From the NCBI GenBank assembly GCA_010094045.1, contig ML986683.1, forward strand, positions 62,001-126,000: DNA of 64,000 bases, written 5' to 3'. Positions 49,259-61,088 of the stretch are shown piece after piece. Under the pieces are notes generated by a model. It ran no database searches and was not told the DNA's origin. It worked only from the letters and a program-made list of their open reading frames with translations. The position numbers and the translations under genes are program-made. The stretch is from Lojkania enalia. Its lineage: Eukaryota; Ascomycota; Dothideomycetes; Pleosporales. The stretch's first letter is position 1; each line of letters opens with the position of its first letter.

Positions 49259-51430
49259 ATGAATGCCATAAACGACCGCGTCGCAAATGGTGCCAATGGC
49301 ACAAACGGCGCCTCATATGCTGCTAAACGGCTCTGGACGCACCCTGCCCCGCTTTCTACACCAATGTCGGACTTCCTGAAACATGTAAATGGAAAATACA
49401 ATTTGCACTTGAAGAGCTACCTAGAATTGCATCAGTGGAGTGTAGAGAATACCACGGACTTCTGGAGCACAGTGTGGGACTTTGTAGGCATCAGGGCCCC
49501 AATCAAGGGCACCAAAGTCGTCGATGGCGATGCACCAATGTTCCCGCGCCCGGCATTCTTCGAGGATTCAAGACTCAATTTTGCTGAGAATCTGCTATAC
49601 CCTACCCAAGATGTCGACCCCGAGAGTCCGGCCATCATAGCTGCGACAGAAACCACGAGGGAAGTGGTTACATGGAGGGACCTGCGAGAGAGAGTTAGAC
49701 AATGCCAGAGAGGCATGATCGCTCTGGGCCTGAAAGAGGGTGGCCGTGTGGCTGGATATGTTGCCAATCATACTAATGCGTTGGTTGCAATGTTAGCTAC
49801 AACTTCACTTGGCGGTATATGGACGGCTGTGAGCCCTGATACCGGAGTTCATGCTGTTTTGGAACGTCTACGGCAAATCGCGCCTACAGTCCTCTTCGCA
49901 GATAACGCAGCCTTCTACAACGGCCGAAGTCATCCGGTCATACCCAAGGTTGGGGAGATAGCCTCTGCATTGCCCTCTCTACAAGCTATTGTAATACTCC
50001 CTACCTTGAAGTCAGTCAAAGTTGATCTAGAGACAATTCATTCACCTTCGGGCAAAGTCTACGATTATAAATCATTCATATCGATCGATCCCTTGCTAGA
50101 CCTGCATCTTTCATCAACTCTTGTATTCAAGCATCTACCGCCTGACCAACCTGTTTACATTCTCTATTCATCCGGCACAACGGGGGCTCCAAAATGCATT
50201 GTGCATGGCGCAATTGGAACACTCCTACAGCACAAGAAAGAGCATATAATCCACTGCTCCATCTCTCCCAAATCTAGGCTGTTCTACTTTACAACCTGTA
50301 CATGGATGATGTGGCACTGGTTAGTTTCCGGCCTAGCTTCGGGCGCAACCCTGGTCCTATATGACGGGTCACCGTTCCGCTACCTCTCATTCCTCGACCC
50401 ATCTACATCCATCCCAGATGATCTTGCCATGCATCGTCTCATCGACGAAGTAGGGATAACGCATTTTGGTACTAGTGCAAAATATCTCTCCGTCTTGGAA
50501 CAAAAAAGGGTGGCACCTAGAGATGCTGGACTCTCCATGAAAACACTGGAGGCAATATACTCCACCGGATCACCTCTAGCCCCTTCAACGTTCTCCTACG
50601 TCTATAAAGCCTTCCATTCCTCCATCAATTTGGGCAGTATAACTGGTGGCACAGATATCATTTCGCTGTTCGGTGCGCCCAATCCTCTGCTCCCCGTGTA
50701 TGAAGGCGAAATCCAAGGTCCTGGCCTCGGCATGTCAATTAGAGCCTTCGATTACACGGGCCAAGATATCACATCCACCGGTGAACCAGGTGATCTCGTC
50801 TGCACAAAGCCTTTCATCTGCCAACCGGTCGGGTTCTGGGGTGAAGACGGCGACAAGAAGTATCGGGACAGCTACTTTGATAAATTCACAGATGTACGCA
50901 GAGACCTGGTATGGCACCATGGCGACTTCGTTCGTTTTAATCCCAAGACCGGCGGCATATGGATGCTCGGTCGCAGCGACGGAATTCTGAAACCCGCAGG
51001 TGTGAGGTTTGGCAGTGCGGAGATATACAATGTTTTATTAGAACATTTTGCCTATGAGGTGACGGATGCGCTGTGTATTGGGAGGAGGATGGAGCACGAT
51101 ACTGACGAGACAGTTGTCTTGTTTCTTAAGATGGTGGAAGGAAAGAGGTTCTCGCAGGATCTGACGGATAGGATCAAGGTTGTGATCAGGAAGACGCTTA
51201 GTGCAAGACATGTTCCCGGGGTTGTCGATGAGTGTCCGGAGATCCCCGTTACCACGAATGGGAAGAAGTAAGTCTCTATTTTGAGGAATTATAAGAACAT
51301 TAGCTGACTATTTGCTAGAGTGGAGGGTGCTGTCAAACAGATATTATGTGGTATGAATGTCAAGACTAGTGCCAGTGTAGCGAATGCTGAATGCTTGGAC
51401 TGGTATAGAGAATGGGCCAGGATACACTAA
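49259..51430 (+). CDS. AACS: acetoacetyl-CoA synthetase
   Basis: Activates acetoacetate (and short-chain acids) to the CoA ester through an acyl-AMP intermediate, feeding sterol and fatty-acid synthesis from ketone bodies. Exons 49259..51267 and 51319..51430 (phase-2, 51-nt intron, CTGAC branch) give 706 aa, near the usual length for this family. Seen: N-terminal ACS-type cap (FWSTVWDFVGI, FFEDSRLNFAENLL); the ATP-binding P-loop YILYSSGTTGAPKCIVHG; GGTDIISLF; HHGDFVRFNPKTGGIWMLGRSDGILKPAGVRFGSAEIY; and the C-terminal lid with PVTTNGKKVEGAVK, whose catalytic Lys follows TNG. The PAGVRFG and YSTGSPL segments and the SLFGAPN pocket favour acetoacetyl- over acetyl-CoA synthetase. No damage seen. 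Confidence 0.93.
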
Positions 51431-51766
51431 GCAATGCTCCGATGATGTAGGATATTTGTAGACATGGCGATAGGCATGGCCACCATTTAGAAAGTTTTTT
51501 TTTTCTACATGCCCCCTGTAGTCTCTTTGCTCCATGAACTCCGAATCTCCTACCTTTATAACTCAAGCACTACGCTATGTATTACAAATGTACCTTGTAG
51601 CCTTTACTAGCCACAGGATATAGAGTTGACGCCCTATTATCATGGAAGGTTATTAGCCAGGGTACAAAGGCTGACTAAAAAGGAAGCGAAGATGGTTTGA
51701 GACCGCTGCCTTGACATTCAAACCTAGTTATGTTCTACTCCAGCTCCACAAGTACCCTTCCATAAA
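51431..51766. other. convergent 3' spacer
   Basis: Short AT-rich spacer between the 3' ends of the AACS gene and the AA9 relic; no coding content. Confidence 0.4.
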
Positions 51767-52523
51767 TTACATTTTATAAGCCCCGTTCAACACATGGAGC
51801 TCCTCCGTCACTTCAGGCCACAGATTTGGTCTCGAAGCCTTATAACTCTCCACCTTACCCTAAAACTCTGAGATCAGCACACCTGCCGAATTCCACCGAT
51901 AGCTATCCGGGAGCTGAATGCTCGGCGCCAAAACTCCGTCTCCGTTCCCAGTTCCGCCGATCCGCGCGCATGCGACGTGGAATTGTGCGCAATTCGCCTT
52001 GTGCGTAGCATATAGAGCCAGACCCTCTGCGCGAAGCAAATACTAGCCTGGATAAACATCCGCAACGAGTGGAAAATGGAAGACCTGCATCCTATGCATC
52101 GCCCATTTCAATATTTAGTCAATAGCCCCGACGCTCAAGATCGGAGGACTAGAGACCAGAGAATAAATCTTGGTCCAATCGCCCGAATCGTCGTATTCTG
52201 ACACCAGACCTAGTACTCTAGGAGGATAGGCTTGTTGTGGCCCGGGATGGCTAAACGTTTCCGCAACGCCGAATCCGACTTCGCTGCCTGCAAGAACGGT
52301 GTGCGTCAGGGTGTTGGCCCCGGATGCCGCGCCCGAATTGCAGCGCATGTTGGTGTAGTTGACGTTCTGGAGGGGCAAATCGAAGTTATCGGTTTTCCGA
52401 ATGTATTGGCATAGTTCACCGACCACTTTACCGTTAATGATTAGGAGGTCAGTTGCAGTGCACAAGGCCAGTTGATATGCTTATAGCTAGCAAAGCGAGC
52501 GACTTCAGTACGCTCTTCACCAT
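51767..52523 (-). pseudogene. AA9 (GH61) lytic polysaccharide monooxygenase relic
   Basis: AA9 enzymes are secreted copper monooxygenases that cleave cellulose. ATG at 52523 starts a signal-like leader (MVKSVLKSLALLAI), then DLLIINGKVVGE, YIRKTDNFDLP, NMRCNSGAASG, the copper-site His block ETFSHPGPQQ, GDWTKIYSL, YLLRAEGLAL and QFHVACARI, the last holding the conserved active-site region. Breaks: a frameshift just after the leader, where the N-terminal copper-binding His should begin (VHC in place of AHY/F); a stop after LSVGAID; TAG in the PG*YLLRAEG block; and TAG for the expected Trp at 51860-51862. The end at 51767 assumes that last stop is a mutated Trp codon. No functional enzyme can be made. 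Confidence 0.82.
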
Positions 52524-53929
52524 AATGATCTTAAGATTAGCTCCTTACGTTCTTGAACATTGATAGGGTTCCGCCGGCAGTATTGAGTTGCACTGTCCTC
52601 TGATTGTATTTCGTGCAACAGATTATACCTGGGATTTAGGATTGCTTAATGAACAATAGTTGTACGACGCCAGTGTGCTAAGGAAATCAATGTCAATCTT
52701 CAGCGACTAACCGGGATTCGAAATACCTAAGGATTTTGTCAAAAATCGCTTAGATGAAACCTTTTTATTCTCGCTACAAAGTGCGCTAGCTTGGTTTTCG
52801 ACCAGATAGAGATTATGCAGTAAGATCCGATCTCCATTTGTTAACACTTGATGCCCATAATTCTTTGAGGCTGATAACTGCCTGATTGGGGAGATACAGG
52901 CGTGGGTATAAGAGAATTCGTAAGCCTTGCATTTTGGGGGGTTAGTAATACTTGACACGGTCATCATCGCTATTCGAAAAGATCTGGCTAGCAACTATTA
53001 TCTCCATCGGGGTTTTCGATGTCGGTCGATCGATAAATTGCAACAGAAGAGGATTAATGGAACAGATAGAAGGTAAGACGTCATTTGAATCAGGCTGAAC
53101 GGAATAGGCAAGTTAGAAATAACCTTATGGGAACACTCTTTTCGACACGTCTAGACATCCGCCGCAATTCTCAACGAAAGGTATCGCAGTTGTCATTGCG
53201 GAACGCGAGGTCGTCGTTGGACGTGTCACTGTTGTTGTGTTTGTTGCATATCCCCTTGGGGAAGTCTTAACCGACTTTGGCATCGGACCATCCTGGCATT
53301 CATATTTGGGGCCTTCCAATAGTTCAAGGCGCCATTTTCTGCTAGCTGAGCCAAGGACATATCTGTTAATGCGTCGCAGCGTCGGTCCAAGGCGAGGGGA
53401 AGCTGCTCCTCCTCCTCTTACAACATCTCCCGTCGCACAAGAGGTCACCAGGCATGAATCCTGTCAGCACAGCTAGCTTGTATTTAGGGTTGTGGAAGGA
53501 GGGCGAACAAAAGAAAAATAGCTCAATGATAGGATCATAGTCAAGATGTGAACATCCAATGGGTGTGAATTGGAGTTGAACGTTAGGCGAATTAGCTGTC
53601 GATTAACAAGGACTAATGCCCCGGTTATACACCGCTTACATTTGCTCTTGAAGAGTGTCACCAAGATAGCCACCAAATAAATTGTGCAGAGACTTAAAGG
53701 TTGCGAGGGATAAAACGATTAGTTGAGAGGAAATTTCATTATTTCTTTAAACTTGGGGTGTATCTCAAAGCGAGGGCCAGAACTTATCGTTCTAACGACA
53801 AGCCATTGCATTGGAGGGGAAATCTAATACTTAATATCCGAATACGTCCCAGAAATTTGATTTATCGAGCCATGCTTCGGCCAAGCCTGCTACGAGCAAC
53901 CTGTAGAGAATAGCACGGTGAATAATATT
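52524..53929. other. intergenic region without a recognised gene
   Basis: Frames up to 107 codons on both strands (for example 53125-53448 minus) show no known family and overlap one another. Nothing called. Confidence 0.4.
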
Positions 53930-55719
53930 TCACTTTTTTAAGATGGATGTTCGACTTACCATTGATCGAAATCTCTTTCCAAAAACATACGCAGGGATTG
54001 TTAATGTACATATCCCAAGATTAATCAGTGTAATAGCGTCAAAGACGCCCCTCGGGCCTGCGCTTGCGTACCACGAGTTCGCGTACGTCGTAGCGAGGAA
54101 GGTAAACACGGCTTTGGCGAAATTGATGGTGACAAAGGCTTGATTGGCATCCTTTGGATGACAATCGATGACGTAGGTAAGCGAAGCCTGAGAGGCAAAA
54201 GGTACAGACAAAGCATGGATACACATGAAAAACATCGGCCAGACCAAAGGAGCGCCATTATTGACGCTCATTCCAAAGCCTAGGAAGCCTGCAGTTGCGA
54301 GTGGGGTCGCAATGAGCATAAGGGTAAGACGGAACTCAGGCTCAAAGACACCACGATTCCTGCGAGCCATGCATTTAACGACAGCATCAGCCATCCAACC
54401 AGAGATCGGAGACCCGATTAGAGCGACACCGAGGAGTGGCAAGTTGGTAAGACCAATTTGACCTGGGCTGAGATTGTATGGTGGTGCCGAGAACGCGCTG
54501 ACAGCGAGCAGTGAGATAGTGATCAACCATGTGAAATAGGAACCATAGACGATTGTAGAAAAGAAAACGGCAGGATAGGCGATCAGCGGAAGAGGTTTGA
54601 TGACGCCTTTCCAGTAAGATTCCCTAGAAAGACGACCACGGAAGAGGCGCAACTTCTGACGATAGGTCTCCTTCTCATCAAGTTCGATTGTGACAAAAGA
54701 CTTTTCTTTCTCCTCGGCGTTGATTTTCTGGGCCCGCGGTCCGCCATATGTTGTCTCAACAACTACAAAGAACATGAGGAACAGGATTGGGATAAATATC
54801 AATGCCGAGATGCCGAAGGTAGCTTCGAAGGAAATTCGTTCAATGATTGCGCCGGATATAGTTTGACTAGGACGTGTCACTTTGTTAGGCTAGAATGATA
54901 TGTATGTGAAAATGCACCTACCCAAGTAGCACGCCTGAAGCGAGCATGCAGCCCCAAATACTAAGGAACGTCCCACGTTGGTGGACAAAGAAGAGATCGG
55001 AAACCGTAGAAGTAACCAAAGTTTCAAGAGGGGCAGAGGCAATGCCTTGCACTACCCTCATGGCAGTCAGGGACGAAAATGTCTATCTTCGGGTCAGTCG
55101 ACCGTGCTTATTCAGCACAATGAATACGCACTGTACCGAAAAACCCCCAGATATTCGTCGCCAATAAAAGAGCGGTAGAAAATACAAAGAAGGGTCGCTT
55201 GCCCCAGATATTTGCCCCCGAGGCAGTAAAAAATGTTGTAAATCCGACCCAGAATGCCAAAAGCCCGATGATCAGACTGCCCACCATGTCTAAGCTAACA
55301 TGATATTTACGCGCAACTACGTGGATACCAGGAGTAACCATTGGCCCAAGTCTAAGTCTTGGTTAGTGCATCGAATCGTATCTAGGTTTCATGGAAATTC
55401 GTACGCAGTTGTCACTCCGGAACTGAATGCAAGAATGAACATGATCGAAATTTTCCACGCCGGAGACCTAGTTCGCTGTTAGAACTAGGCTTTACTGTTG
55501 CGTAAGAAAAAAGTACCAGTTTAGAGGATCATTGGGACTGTCAGAAGGTTGTGGTTGTAGAATGATATTGCCATCACGCTTGAGTGACTTCGTGTCCACC
55601 ACTGCCTCTTCTATTTTCATTCACGTGGTTAGTAGTAGTATATCTCATAATCTATCGTATCATATCTCACCAACAGTTGGCGATGCGCCTAAAATAGCGG
55701 TTCCCGGTGGATATTCCAT
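53930..55719 (-). CDS. MFS transporter of the fungal DHA1-like type
   Basis: Six exons on minus (55719..55671, 55610..55517, 55467..55405, 55351..55132, 55082..54922, 54866..53930) with introns of 49-60 nt and all phases closing give 507 aa. The cytosolic N-terminus MEYPPGTAIL..LKRDGNIIL.PQPSDSPNDPLNW is the usual lead-in of a large ascomycete MFS group. Helices follow: FILAFSSGV; SLIIGLLAFWVGFTTFF; the loop GANIWGKRPFF, matching the MFS motif between helices 2 and 3; and RVVQGIASAPLETLV. A charged central loop (EEKEKSFVTIELDEKETYRQKLRLFRGR) precedes six C-terminal helices. These exporters usually move small toxic or secondary metabolites across the plasma membrane; the substrate is unknown. 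It appears intact within a region of pseudogenes. Confidence 0.88.
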
Positions 55720-57622
55720 ATCCGAATCCTGTAATATACCGCAACCCATCTTTGCTATAGCTACGAGAGGACACAGAAAACAAAGAGTGAATTTTAGAGC
55801 GAGTGACTGCCAGCAGCCTTAATGGGGTGAAGAGAATGACAACAGAAAGGAAAGTAAATGTATGTATTTTTTGAGGATAAAGGTGAAAAAACGACGCTTA
55901 AAAACGAAATGGAGGCCAGCTCTTGGTGTTGAAGGAGTGCTTCCAACGCCTTGATGTATGGCATCAAGGCGGTCAAAGCTGGAAACGGTCAGGTCTACCC
56001 AGCCATCGCGAAACATCGGTGAGGAGGATGTATTCCAGCAAAAGCCTCTTAACAGAATTTATGGGTGTTTCAGCAGCTTGTCTTTCGCAGGGCATGCTAG
56101 GCGAGAACTGCCGAGACGTGCACATCCTGTACGACCGCCAAGAAATTTGGAGGTATTCAAAGCACTCTGTGTTTCACAGGGCCATCGGTCGCCTGTAGGA
56201 TGGTTCTTCGAAGGGCGGCTGCTACGTAAAGCACAGTAAAGGGAGGCTTAAGCTTACCCCCAATGGCAATCCGCACAATGTCGTCGTCACAAGAGGATCT
56301 TTTGTAAGCTCCTCTCCTACCGCCCATGTCCGGTTCGATCATGCTCTTTTGAGCCCCCGACAGCAACTTCAGAAGCCCATCATGCATGGAAAGATACCAA
56401 AAGGGAGTCTCTAACCAGAATTGTTCAATTCGCGTAGGATTTGTTATAGGTAGTCCATCATCTTGTGCTCGACCGTGCTCGATGCCTTGTCAGTTTTGTG
56501 CAACTCACCGAAGTGCTGCAATAATTATAGAAATACAATCACCAAGACAACAGAACACCGAATCTAAGTACTGAAACGGTCAAGAAATAATATAAGCATC
56601 GCGAAAAATCTACGAACAACCGGGGCTGATTCGGCTCCGATCCCGAAGGTGATAAGTTTTAGTCGAGCAACTGTAGGATTTTACCCCATTGACGGAGATG
56701 CTCTGTTTGATCAGAGAAGCCGAAATCTGATGAGCCAATGCAGATACGAGAATAAAATATGAATCTCGAGTTGCATAGGACCGTTTGTTGGATCCTCTCG
56801 GTGGTTGCTCGGGACTTCGCCGAACGAGGAAGCATCGAGGACGTCTCCCCTATTAAGCGCGACGGCGTTTGGCGTACGATATCAGACCGACACGATACCG
56901 ATGAATTGGAAGTGGTGTTGTATGCGCTAGGAGCCGCGGAGGCTAGTGGTCTGATCAAAAGGGTGAGAGTTGGACAAGGCATTGACGAGTTGGCGGCTAA
57001 GGTATGCTTTCGGACATTGCACTATCCCTGATTTCTACTAGTGTGCTATGGATGTAGCATATATTTTATTCTGTATGGTACCCTATTCATACTTTCTCTC
57101 TCCTACACCGGCCACAGATTGTGCCTCGAGCTACTAAGTTCACCGTAAGAAATTGCAACAGTTTAAGAGAATGAGCCACAAAGAGATTCGGATCGTCGAA
57201 TAACACCAGAATACTTCGCTTCGATGAATTGTTGTACAGTTGTTCGTGTATGGATAGTTGCCAATCATTTACTCTTATAGTGATCTCTTTGCACAAATTC
57301 ATTACCTTCTGGGTGGAACATAAAGCAGCGCGTACCGACTAGCCCTAGAGCAATAAGAATGGTAGCGCCAATCTCACAGTCACTGAGGCTGCTATCATTT
57401 GTGCGTTTAGGATAACATGTATCGCTAGTAGGGATTGCTGATTTATTGCTACACGCATTAATAGAGTTCTGCATATAGGAGGGAGCAATCGATGAATATT
57501 TTCCTGTCGCCGATGGCGATGATGAGAAACCGCTATCCTAAGGCGAACCCCGGGCACCACGACCGATGCGGCAGGCCCCCTCCGAGAGGAGATATAGTGG
57601 TAGATGTCACGATGAACATCAA
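55720..57622. other. intergenic region with one unassigned 90-codon frame
   Basis: The plus frame 56759-57031 (MNLELHRTVCWILSVVARDF..DELEVVLYALGAAEASGL) has coding-like composition and may be a relic exon of an unidentified gene. It has no detectable partner exon. Elsewhere nothing is recognised. Confidence 0.35.
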
Positions 57623-58362
57623 TTAGTACATTCCCCGTAGTAAACCTAACCTAGTTAATATAATCAACCGCCCATACTCCCGCTTCAAATACCGAGCAAA
57701 ATGCTTGCTCACGTCCACCAAATCCTTCAAATCTGCCCAACCAGCTGGCCCAAACACCACATAATCCCCATCACCCGCCTCCATCCTCGCCACGCCCTTC
57801 TGACCTATCAGCAAATTCTCCATCGCTCTCCTAGCCCCCTTCACAACCTAGACATCCACAAAGCTGCCCACTAGCCCACTCCTCTCCGCCATCCCTTTTG
57901 GCCGTCCTGACTGTACAATTTTGACGTACTCGGACGCCTTGTCGTGGTACAAGGGGCCATGCGCCGTGACAACGTAGACCGGGCTTTGTATCGCTACAAA
58001 CCCGTAGACCGGGGCGTTGACTTCGCGTATCATTTTCAGGATCGTGAAATTTGTTCCTGAAAGCGGGACGACGAACGTATTGAATCCGCGCTCTGGGAAG
58101 GTTTCCGGACGTTGAGTTTCAGTGTATCAAGTTCGTTGACAGCGGCGGGGGATTGAATGATGGCGGATTTTATGGTAGGGATGAGGGCGGCGAAGGTGGA
58201 TTTTGGGCTATGGATAGTAAAGGAATTGGTATGTGGTGTGGTAATGGTGAGGTAGAAGATAGTTTTTGGGCGGATGGGAGGGGCGCTGCAGTCGCCTCTC
58301 GGTAGTTCCAGGGATTGAGATTTCCTAGAATCTATATCGTTGAAAAGAAGGATACCGGACAT
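57623..58362 (-). pseudogene. conserved-looking protein of unknown function, broken by one frameshift and one stop
   Basis: ATG at 58362 (MSGILLFNDIDSRKSQSLELPRGD) runs to VNELDTLKLNVRK. The frame must shift by one base near 58100 to continue as FPERGFNTFVVPLSGTNFTILKMIREVNAPVYGFVAIQSPVYVVTAHGP and on to GLVGSFVDV. A TAG (57848-57850) then interrupts before VVKGARRAMENLLIGQKGVARMEAGDGDYVVFGPAGWADLKDLVDVSKHFARYLKREYGRLIILTRL. No GT-AG intron explains either break. Joined, the length would be about 240 residues of mixed alpha/beta character. Family not recognised. A sequencing error at the frameshift cannot be excluded. Confidence 0.55.
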
Positions 58363-58657
58363 TTTCGTCGCTTCTGCTTGTTTTGTTACTTTATTGCCGC
58401 ATGAGGGTTACTATTTGATGGCCGCTAGAGTTCATTGACAATTAAAGTAGATAATTTGGAGATACGGTAGCTTTAGGGAAGTTTGCAGAAGCCAGTATAT
58501 TAACAGAAAGACCCAAAAAAAGGTGGTGGGGCAGTTGTGGTTATAAGAAGTATATTGGTATCTTAATATTAACACACCGAGATTTTGGCCGCCCTAGTAC
58601 CACATGAACGCCCTGAACACCGAATTATGCCTTCCCTAACCATCCATAGCTGGCCAC

Positions 58658-59916
58658 TTAATTCCTTTTTGCTCTCCTACCCTTCCCCAGCCGTTTACTC
58701 GCCCCTCCCGCCTTCGCCTTCTTATGTGAGAAGCCCCTCGCGTCATTGGTCGAGAAGGTATCGTTGCTCTTTGCATGTCTCTTCTTACCACCAAAGCCAT
58801 ACTTGGCATCTTTCTTTTGGCGTTTGAAGTTTGGCTTGACATCGGAGGACCTCCCACGATCGGAGATTTTGGCGGCATCGTCTAAAGCAACATCGAAGAG
58901 GTCATCTTCGTTCGTGCTTGTCAGGTCTGCACCTTGTCTCTCTGTAGCAGCATTAGTATCAGATCTAAAAAGTCAGAAATAGTTAGACTATGCATACTCC
59001 GCTTGAGCAGGTTGATCTTGTCCACCGTGTCCTTCCTCTCTTTAGCTCGTTCCTGCAATTTAGCAACCTGCACTTGTTTTCCGAACTTCTTCAGATCCCG
59101 CTGCCGTCTCGCCTCAGCCGCAGCCTTCTTTCCCGCCGCCTCATCGATCAGCTTCTGCTTGATCTTGCCCATGTGTTCATCGCTCTTGACCATCTCAGCG
59201 AAGTAATCCGCGGGCCTCGAGAAGGGCACGCCCTCCTTCTTCAACTTCTCCCGCGCATCTTTGACAGCGGCTAGCGATTGCTTGTAAAATGCCAACTCTC
59301 GGTTGAGATCGTCTTCAACATCCGGAATCTTAGTGGGGGCGTCGGAGGTGATGGTTTGATGCTCTGAGAAAGAGAGTTTCGAGTAGGGGAGGCAGATGCG
59401 GTTGAGAGCAGTTGTGAGAGCCGCGGTATTGTTTATTGTAAGTCGCTGATGTGGGATTATGTCGCCTTTGTCTTCGGAGGCCAGCGATTCGATATCGGAA
59501 AGCGGAATGTCTCCCTGATCCTCTTCTTCATCGTCTTTAGCGTCTTCATCGGAACTTCCCTCGCTATCGCTATCCTCCAGCTTTGAAAGGTCAAACGCAG
59601 GTCGCTCAGGCATCTCATCTTCATCATCATCGTCCTCCTCACTCGCATCTTGTCCCTCGGACTGTTCAGTTTCCCACTCTAGTTCTTCAGTCGACATTTT
59701 CTTTCCCTTCTTTGGCTTGCCATTGGCCTCCCTGACAACTTGTTCATCTATCTCCACACCGCCATCTTCGCTATCATCGTCATCTATGTCCTCTGCTGTC
59801 GGGTTATTCTTTTCCTTCCGCTTCCTGGCTGCCTTCTCTTTCTTGCGCTGCTTCTCAAGTTTTATATTCCTGCCCTTATGGTTGTCTAGAGCGGCCCTTA
59901 GCTTACTGCGCGCCAT
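58658..59916 (-). CDS. EBP2: rRNA-processing protein EBP2
   Basis: Nucleolar factor needed for 27S pre-rRNA processing and 60S subunit assembly. Exons on minus 59916..58998 and 58941..58658 (56-nt phase-1 intron ending CTACAG) give 400 aa. The N-terminus MARSKLRAALDNHKG is family-typical, so ATG 59916 is preferred over the longer frame beginning at 59985. A Lys-rich stretch and a long Asp/Glu-rich acidic region (about 45-165) precede the conserved Ebp2 domain: EDDLNRELAFYKQSLAAVKDAREKLKKEGVPFSRPADYFAEMVKSDEHMGKIKQKL, then ARRQRDLKKFGKQVQVAKLQERAKE. The tail is Lys/Arg-rich (GFGGKKRHAKSN.. ending GKGRRAKRN), fitting nucleolar targeting. Head to head with HSBP1 across 345 bp. Confidence 0.94.
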
Positions 59917-60261
59917 AGCATTAATTCCGCCGCGCAAAAGACCGACCGAGGAATGCAGATAAATCAAAGTGTGATGGCGGAGCAAGCTTCAGAGCTTCGA
60001 AAACCCATTCGAAATCTTGGCGCGCAATAATTTTTGGGAAAGCCCGCTAGCGCCATGGCTCACCGCCTCCTCTTCGGGAAATAGACCGCGGCGGGCCGCT
60101 AAGGCTATCACGTGCCTTCATCCACACCTTCCCGCAATCGCGACCTTCAACGTTTCTCCACGAAATTGGGACCTAAACGACGTCCTTTATGACCAAGGAA
60201 CCCGAATCCTAAATCCTACACGCCCATCCATACAAACTTAACATCTACCTTAACCCACAGC
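59917..60261. promoter_or_regulatory. 345-bp bidirectional promoter between EBP2 and HSBP1
   Basis: Start codons face outward with 345 bp between them, so both 5' untranslated regions and promoters share this interval. It contains ATCACGTGCC near 60107 (CACGTG core). No TATA box is clear. Confidence 0.55.
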
Positions 60262-60684
60262 ATGAGCACCCGTCCCGCAGACCGGATAGCCAGCGAAACC
60301 GCCGTACGCCTCCCCCACGCCCCCAAATCCTCCCAAAGTACATACATATCTAACATTTACACAGTCCCTCAACTCCTCAACCGACGCTTCCACAGCCGAA
60401 CTCACCGCCGTCGTCGACGAGCTTCTGAACCAGCTAAACCAGAAATTCAGCTCCGTTAGTAGCGAGCTACTTTCCAAGAGTGAGTCGTTTAACCTAAAGT
60501 CAAAACCAAGCCGAATCGTATTATTTTCGCAATTTACACAATTCCTTCCGAGAAATGGGCGGAATTAAAATATGTATTCTGCTGACCACGGTTCTTAGTG
60601 GATGATATGTCTCGTCGGCTCGACAATCTAGAAGCTACCATTCAAGCTAGCGACGGAAGCAAAGGATCCGGTTCGGGAAAATGA
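60262..60684 (+). CDS. HSBP1: heat shock factor-binding protein 1 (HSBP1-like)
   Basis: A small all-helical coiled-coil protein; animal HSBP1 binds the trimerisation region of heat shock factor and dampens it. Three exons (60262..60303, 60365..60479, 60599..60684; phases 0 and 1) give 80 aa, the normal size. The diagnostic stretch TAELTAVVDELLNQLNQKF..SSELLSKMDDMSRRLDNLEATIQ has the heptad pattern and the MDDMSxRLDxLE signature. A Ser/Gly tail ends at GKGSGSGK-like residues. Too short to be found as a single open frame because it is split by two introns. The role in fungi is inferred from the family. Confidence 0.88.
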
Positions 60685-61088
60685 ATGCTGTTAGTTATTC
60701 GAATGTCCGCCGTCCGAAGTTGTTGTATCATGTAGTGCACGGTGGCCCTTTCTTCTGCGCAGCAGCCATTGCCGTATCTAAGTATAATGTGCATGACGGA
60801 CTATTAGCAACCGTTCTATTGGCTGAGACTTGGTATGGTCACGACTACTGGAGTTTAAGGGTATGGATATAATGATAGTATAATCTTTTGATAAGAATAT
60901 CCGATCTACCAAAGAATTCCAAAATAAGAAATGCCAACGCCGCATCATTTTCATGCATACATAAGCTACACACGCCGCAAATCGCTCCCATATCTGCAAA
61001 TAAAAATAGTCCATTCGATGGCCACTCCAGCATCATTCACTTCAATACCTCTTATTCGCAATATTTGCAGTGTATGTATTCTCCACGC
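60685..61088. other. 3' spacer between convergent HSBP1 and PDI genes
   Basis: AT-rich, no coding content; holds the 3' ends of two convergent genes. Confidence 0.4.
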
